From NCBI RefSeq assembly GCF_009856445.1, contig NZ_WMFA01000004.1, positions 124,001-188,000 on the forward strand: a stretch of 64,000 nucleotides of DNA, written 5' to 3'. Of the stretch, positions 62,386 through 64,000 are shown in pieces. The notes below the pieces were generated by a model that saw nothing but the letters and a program-made list of their open reading frames with translations, had not been told where the DNA came from and made no database searches. This stretch comes from Halobacillus litoralis (GTDB lineage Bacteria; Bacillota; Bacilli; Bacillales; Halobacillaceae). Each line of letters begins with the position of its first letter. Within the stretch, counting starts at the first letter, position 1. A program made the position numbers and the translations under genes.

Positions 62386-63240
62386 TTACTTTCGCGAAAG
62401 GAAGTTTTCGTCTTCCTTATTATATTTGGAAGCAATGATGCCTTTGCTTCTGGCAAAGTTCTGCGTATGGCTTTCTTCTTCTTTTCGCTCCAGAGTTTCA
62501 ATGAACTTCTGCAGATCGTACATCGTCTCTACCAGTTCATGTTTCCGTTTTTCTTTATTCTCATCTGATAATCGCTGAAACGATGCGATGAAGTTGGGGA
62601 CGTCTTTGTCCATCATCGTCTCAAGAGAGTATTGTTCTTCGATGTCGAGTTCTTCCATCCTTCTGAACTGTTTCTCTGTCCGTTCCTTCAAAGACGTCCA
62701 CTCCTGTTGAAGGTCCGGATGGTTCTCGAGAAACGGGAAGTCCCAGTCTTCGAAGATCGGTTCCTCCGGTTGTTCAAACGTTGTACTCTCTCCGGATATT
62801 TCCATGTGCTCGACATAGGTGTTCACATGTTTGAACAGGATCTCTGAAAAATCCCTCAGCGTGCCTCCAAGTCCTTTTTTTCTGGTGAATTCTTCTTTCA
62901 GAAAAGTAGGGAGGAAGGCTTTTTCTTCTTCGATCCATTCAAAGCGTCCGAGCAGCATTTTCGGCGGCTTGCCGTAAAATTCGAGGGTTCCTCTGAATGT
63001 GTTGGACTTCGGAATCACGGCGGAAAATAAGACACCGTTCCAAAATCCATCCATGATATATCTCTTCTTCATTTCTACCAGTTCTTCTATATCCAGATCG
63101 AAATAAACAGGGCGTTTTCCTTTGATCACCTGCTTCATATCTCTCATCGTTTGAAAATCGATGTAGCGCTGATATTCGGAGGTATGTGGCATGAATGTTC
63201 TTTCCAAATTCTCAAGCATAAAAGAGTTGAGGTTTTCCAT
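62386..63240 (-). CDS. Conserved hypothetical protein upstream of telA
   Basis: A 284-residue acidic soluble protein, mostly helical in its C-terminal half (about 165-270), with beta-rich FNGVLFSAVIPKSN-like sequence near 68-80. It is the first gene of a two-gene telA operon; the position is often taken by XpaC in Bacillus, but I see no clear XpaC signature. A partner role with TelA is inferred from the arrangement. Confidence 0.65.
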   Translation of the reverse strand: MENLNSFMLENLERTFMPHTSEYQRYIDFQTMRDMKQVIKGKRPVYFDLDIEELVEMKKRYIMDGFWNGVLFSAVIPKSNTFRGTLEFYGKPPKMLLGRFEWIEEEKAFLPTFLKEEFTRKKGLGGTLRDFSEILFKHVNTYVEHMEISGESTTFEQPEEPIFEDWDFPFLENHPDLQQEWTSLKERTEKQFRRMEELDIEEQYSLETMMDKDVPNFIASFQRLSDENKEKRKHELVETMYDLQKFIETLERKEEESHTQNFARSKGIIASKYNKEDENFLSRK

Positions 63241-63574
63241 GCTTCGTCAGCCCCTTTTCCATCTTTCCTTTTTCCACGACTAAATGAATCTATGCTACTT
63301 CAAGAATACCACAAAATGGGGGTTGAGACTAAGATATGCCTACGTCACTTCCCAATGAGAAGGAGGAGGCGGAGTCATCATCTGTGGGAAATCTATCTTC
63401 CATTTACTATGAATATACGTATGTGCGGGCTTCAATGTTTCACTATTTTACATATTACTCTTCAAAGTCCGGGTGGGAGTATTGGTGCATATTTTTTCCT
63501 TTGTAGGGAATTAGGACCAAAAGAGAAGGACACTAGCCATTGAAGCAAGAAGGAATATAAGGAGGAATTTCAAG
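63241..63574. other. Intergenic region between divergent telA operon and lipoprotein gene
   Basis: Open frames here are short and have no good start signals. The stretch probably holds promoters for both sides. GGAGG at 63561-63565 belongs to the lipoprotein gene. Confidence 0.4.
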
Positions 63575-64000
63575 GTGAAAAGGATTTTAATCGTCATAGC
63601 AACCATCCTATCCGTTTTATTCGTTACCAGTGCCTGCACAAATTCGGATCAAAGCTCTGTGGAACAAGAGGGAGATTCAAGTGAGGGAAACGAAGCCACA
63701 ACCCCTTCAGATGAGAATCGTGAGCGAGTACGGGAGTTTCTCGAACACGAATTTAATGGCCCGAGTGAAAAAACGGAAGAAATCTATAGGGAGGGGACGA
63801 ATGCAGAGCTCTGGAATTATGTAGAGGAGACGTACAAACCTTACTTTAATGAAAAAGGATACAAAGACATAACACAATTACAAAAAGCTTCGATGTATAT
63901 CAGGGAAGCAAGTAGGAGCGGTTATGAATTGAACGCAACAGACATTAACATTGATAAAGATGAAGAAAATAATGCTTACGCTTTTGAGGTCGATGTGGAA
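63575..64000 (+). CDS. Putative lipoprotein, runs off the window end
   Basis: The frame starts at GTG 63575, 9 bases after GGAGG, and stays open for 142 codons to the edge. The signal peptide KRILIVIATILSVLFV ends in the lipobox TSAC (C21), followed by a Ser/Glu/Asp-rich linker. The later part (ELWNYVEETYKPYFNEKGY, then YTINIDKDEEN-like sequence) looks like a small extracellular alpha/beta domain. I do not recognise the family from this part. Confidence 0.75.
   Translation, partial: MKRILIVIATILSVLFVTSACTNSDQSSVEQEGDSSEGNEATTPSDENRERVREFLEHEFNGPSEKTEEIYREGTNAELWNYVEETYKPYFNEKGYKDITQLQKASMYIREASRSGYELNATDINIDKDEENNAYAFEVDVE

Noticed and set aside
63151-63543. Plus-strand frame of 130 codons before the lipoprotein gene
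   Set aside because: Starts inside the opposite-strand gene, has no ribosome site and a sequence unlike a protein.
1-64000. CRISPR arrays, tRNA, rRNA, transposases
   Set aside because: I looked for regular spaced repeats, cloverleaf ends and DDE or serine recombinase motifs and found none that hold up by eye.

Overview
The window looks like a chromosomal segment from a low-to-mid GC endospore-forming Bacillota, most like a salt-tolerant Bacillaceae (Halobacillus or Virgibacillus type). The grounds are strong GGAGG ribosome sites with frequent GTG and TTG starts, Bacillus-type Zur boxes, a TPP-riboswitch tenA-tenI-thiOSGF operon, a YciC/ZagA homologue and a TelA operon. The genus is a guess. 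I saw no rRNA, tRNA, CRISPR array or transposase gene.

1-10.1 kb is a zinc-starvation island. It holds three COG0523 GTPases, a SufU-like scaffold protein, a dCTP deaminase, a cysteine-poor S14 ribosomal protein, Zur, an AdcA-type ZnuA-ZinT binding lipoprotein, and a permease/TIGR03943 pair. Five Zur-box-like 7-1-7 palindromes at four sites tie most of it into one regulon. 10.2-12.5 kb is a phage-type replication module (DnaD-like, G39P-like, frameshifted DnaB) with no other phage genes, followed by a WYL regulator and a repeat protein with an in-frame stop.

14.6-36.7 kb is a defence island, strikingly AT-rich after 21 kb. It starts with a complete type I restriction system (hsdM-hsdS-hsdR) and a YgjP-type metalloprotease, then an Xre regulator. 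Next comes a DISARM-like locus: DrmA helicase and DrmB (DUF1998), followed by an 885-residue protein that ends in a nearly complete housekeeping-type sigma-70 core. A C5 cytosine methyltransferase, Vsr endonuclease, a PD-(D/E)xK-like protein, a two-gene unit with a membrane protein, a second nuclease-like protein and a small membrane protein complete it. No DrmC, DrmD or DrmE is visible. The sigma fusion inside a DrmAB operon is the most novel element.

36.9-44.8 kb is the thiamine region. A functional-looking TPP riboswitch drives tenA-tenI-thiO-thiS-thiG-thiF. A decayed second copy of the same riboswitch lies 3.1 kb upstream, in front of D-serine dehydratase, so dsdA and a sugar-dehydrogenase-like lipoprotein gene sit between direct repeats. 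45-48.5 kb holds a cysteine-rich beta-helix protein and an Ltp-domain membrane protein.

49-59.6 kb is a catabolic cluster of unknown substrate: two tandem-SnoaL proteins, Na+/solute symporter, LacI regulator, SDR, iron-type alcohol dehydrogenase, aldehyde dehydrogenase, cupin, alpha/beta hydrolase and HpcH/HpaI aldolase. Four identical 16-bp palindromes (TTGAATGCGGATTCAA) lie before three of its genes and probably are the LacI operators. 60-64 kb holds a membrane coiled-coil protein, a telA operon and the start of a lipoprotein gene. Two dispersed hairpin families occur across the window; one appears to be copied from the 3' end of telA.
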